Origin: Pomphorhynchus laevis
Taxonomy: Eukaryota > Acanthocephala > Palaeacanthocephala > Echinorhynchida > Pomphorhynchidae
Assembly (NCBI GenBank): GCA_012934845.2
Contig: WNNJ02002420.1
Coordinates: forward strand, 124,001 to 188,000
Direction of reading: 5' to 3'
DNA: 64,000 nucleotides
Positions 61,905 through 64,000 of this stretch are shown here, piece by piece. The position numbers and the translations under genes were made by a program. The notes beneath the pieces were generated by a model. The model was not told where the DNA came from, ran no database searches, and saw only the letters and a program-made list of their open reading frames with translations. Position 1 is the first letter of the stretch, and every line of letters starts with the position of its first letter.

Positions 61905-63662
61905 GGTATATCCGATCACTTTCTCGTCACCCTTGATCTCACTTCCAACCGCTCCCCGCTTCACACACCTATCATCCTACGTCGCCCTTGGAGAAATCTT
62001 GACATCCCCTTCTGCGCTCCGCCTTACTTAAATAGTCTCTATCTTCTCACACAATAACATCATCCTCTCCTCACGATCTTGCCTTTCTTTTCGACTCTGA
62101 ACTCACATTCACTCTCGATCTTCTCTTGCCCTTCAAGCCTCACCCACACCGTCGTTGCACTGTGCCCCATGGTTTGATATTCAATGCTTACTCTCAAAGC
62201 GTCGACTAAGTCATGCTTTGAGAGTTTATCACCGCTCTCTCAGACGTAATTTCCGCCCGTTCACTCCGTCTTTCCGTAATTTCTATCTTGCTCATCGCGG
62301 TTTCATCTCAACCTACTACGTACCAAATGCAACTCTTTCTGACAGCATAAAATAATCACTTCAATCAATTCAAAGACTCTCTGGTATACTTTAACTCAAT
62401 CTTTGCTCGCACCTCATCGGCTTTCAACATCAATCCCCATTATTATTTGTCATTTCTCCAGACCAAAGTAGCAACGTTGCTCTCCCACACCGCGGTCTCC
62501 ATCCTATCCCACTCTGCCCCGTCAAACCTACTCCTCCCAGAACTCTTTTATTTTCTCCCTGTCTCACCTACCGAAGTCTTATATGTCCTCATGTCCTTGC
62601 CCAACAAAACCTCACCTGCCGATCCTCTATCTACCCACATACTTAAATCCATATGTTCATCGATATCCCTTTATCTCACAACCTTATTTAACTTGTCCGT
62701 CCGCAGTCATATCTTCCCTTTACACAGGAAATCGGCCATCGTTCGTCATCTTCTTAAAAAACAATCGCTCCACCCCTCATTTTCTTCTAGCTATCGCCTC
62801 ATTTCACTCCTCCCTACTCTTTCCAAGCTATTAGAGTGCCTTATCTTAAGACAGATTAATGTTTATCTCTCTTCATCGAATCTGTATCCTCTTTTCTATT
62901 CTGCTTACCGCTCTTATCACTCCACAGAAATTGGCTGCATGAAAGTGGTTTGTCTCATATCTATCGGACCGCTCTTTTTGAGTCTGTTCAAATTCATCAT
63001 CCTCTCCTCCCATCCTTATTTTCTGAGGACACCCACAAGGGTCAATCCTAGGACCCCTGCTTTTCTCTCTTCTACTAGGCGATCTCTCTCCGTTTATCAA
63101 ACCGTCCTTCTTTAACGTCATGCAATACGCCGATGACATCCTCATATATGCGCATGCACTCGCCCATCGCATACACGATATCGGCATTTCTGCCTCGAAC
63201 TGTCTTTCTTCTATCTACAAACGTCTCTCCTATCTTCGTGTCGTTCTAAACCCAAACAAGTCTAAAATAATGTGGATCCTCCCCCGTCAACCTAACATAT
63301 CTCCTCCGCCTGTATCTTTTGCATCATCAATCATCCCCGTAGTCCACAATCTCACTTTCTTAGGATTTAATTTCGATGATCACCTTTCCCTTAAACCCTT
63401 CGTCCGCGAAAAGGTCCGCTTGTCTAATTTAATTCTCCGTAACATCCGCCATATCCACCCCCTTATCGACTTCTGTTCCTGTATGTCTCTTCTTTCATAG
63501 CTTCTGTTCCCTAAAATCGATTACTGCCTTAGTATTTTCGCCAATTCTTCAAAATTCATCATTTTACCCCTTCAACGCATCATAAACTCCGCCGTTCGTG
63601 TGCTCATACGTCTTCGTCGCTTTGACCACATATCCACATATTTTGCTCAACTGTTCCGGCCT
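61905..63662 (+). mobile_element. Family A LINE copy A6, decayed
   Basis: From the endonuclease end (about 61905, SDHFLVTLDLTSN-like) through the post-endonuclease linker (APWFDIQCLLSKRRLSHALR), RT fingers (KTSPADPLSTHILKSICSSI, SYRLISLLPTLSKLLECLIL), a deletion that removes motif A, and MQYADDILIYAHALAHRIHD (63117-63180) to the thumb (LTFLGFNFDDHLSLKPFVRE). It stops at 63662 without the 3' end, where another element follows. Confidence 0.8.
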
Positions 63663-63800
63663 ACCTTTTGCAAGACACAATCAAGAGCCTACAAACATGA
63701 GACATCGACAATAACGCCAATTTACGACTGATTCTATTAAATGCATTGTCAGCATCGATGGTTAAGACACATGCATTCTTGGATTTATCAAATTCTCTTC
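63663..63800 (-). mobile_element. Reverse-transcriptase motif A fragment
   Basis: The minus strand reads NACVLTIDADNAFNRISRKL and ALLSM, an RT motif A region of the DAxNAFNxxNR type known from multi-copy invertebrate retroelements; it may belong to family C. Only about 45 codons are left. Confidence 0.5.
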
Positions 63801-63814
63801 TCACACTGTGGGAA

Positions 63815-64000
63815 GAGACAGCATAAAATAAGCTTCTTGTATTTTTCTTTATAAAGCGTTGTTTTCTGCTAAAATAACTTGACTTTTTTCAAAATCTATT
63901 ATATGGTTACTATTCAAGGAGTGGTCTATTACAGTCCCAGATCCTGTTCCTCTCTTAATCGAGTATCTATGTTGGTCAATACGCTTAGACAATCCTTGTC
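63815..64000 (-). mobile_element. Canonical PLE GIY-YIG fragment, cut by window end
   Basis: The minus strand reads GLSKRIDQHRYSIKRGTGSG, TVIDHSLNSNHIIDFEKSQV and ILAENNA, the second half of a PLE GIY-YIG nuclease. It is the same pattern as 11277-11528 (RLKQHKY, VDHSLN.DH) but a different family member. It continues beyond the window. Confidence 0.7.

Noticed and set aside
1-64000. LTR retroviruses, Polintons, CRISPR arrays or rRNA genes
   Set aside because: Looked for gag/integrase/envelope-like or capsid-like ORFs, regular spacer arrays and rRNA sequence; none was seen.

Overview
This 64 kb window comes from an AT-rich animal (invertebrate metazoan) genome and is almost entirely a transposable-element landscape. 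There is no operon structure. Host-gene evidence is an intron-split ferritin heavy-chain gene, plus two intronless ORFs whose family I cannot name. The species cannot be fixed from the sequence. Penelope-like elements (PLEs), RLE-type and CR1/L2-like LINEs, an RTE-like LINE, a tRNA-derived SINE and hammerhead-ribozyme repeats together fit a flatworm, nematode, rotifer or another small invertebrate.

Layout. 0-2.2 kb: LINE 3' fragments. 2.2-5.0 kb: a PLE with an N-terminal GIY-YIG nuclease (permuted, Naiad/Chlamys-like order) on the minus strand. 5.0-8.1 kb: a 3 kb RLE-type LINE. 8.1-12.7 kb: PLE and LINE scraps. 12.8-13.3 kb: a two-unit repeat whose second unit carries a complete type III hammerhead ribozyme. 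13.8-18.0 kb: a duplicated block made of an RLE-LINE 3' end plus an array of 443 bp satellite units; on the minus strand each full unit has tRNA-like A and B boxes followed by a hammerhead core. 18.0-21.2 kb: PLE termini, palindromes and a PLE with a C-terminal GIY-YIG nuclease. 21.6-31.8 kb: ferritin, with two alternative-looking first exons, a third relic, and a 9.6 kb first intron packed with retroelement fragments. 32-34.4 kb: RTE-like LINE, tandem PLE scraps and a LINE ORF1 relic. 35-38.9 kb: the most complete CR1/L2-like LINE (family A). 39.5-42.4 kb: a second RLE-type LINE. 43.2-43.9 kb: an unrecognised 213-aa ORF. 44.1-44.4 kb: a tRNA-derived SINE whose tail copies the family A 3' end. 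44.6-51.6 kb: a LINE D fragment and two divergent family A copies. 51.9-54.1 kb: a LINE with an uninterrupted 728-aa reverse-transcriptase ORF. 54.7-55.5 kb: an intronless single-pass membrane glycoprotein ORF. 56-64 kb: more family A, RTE, PLE and an unresolved retroelement family (family C).

The elements interact. The SINE appears to use the family A LINE machinery through a shared 3' tail. Several PLE ends carry a hammerhead-like hairpin, and two independent repeats carry full hammerhead cores. One PLE terminus carries three mutually interleaved complementary segments, one of which shows a compensatory change between copies. Family names A-E are local labels for this window. I saw no LTR retrovirus-like or capsid-bearing element.
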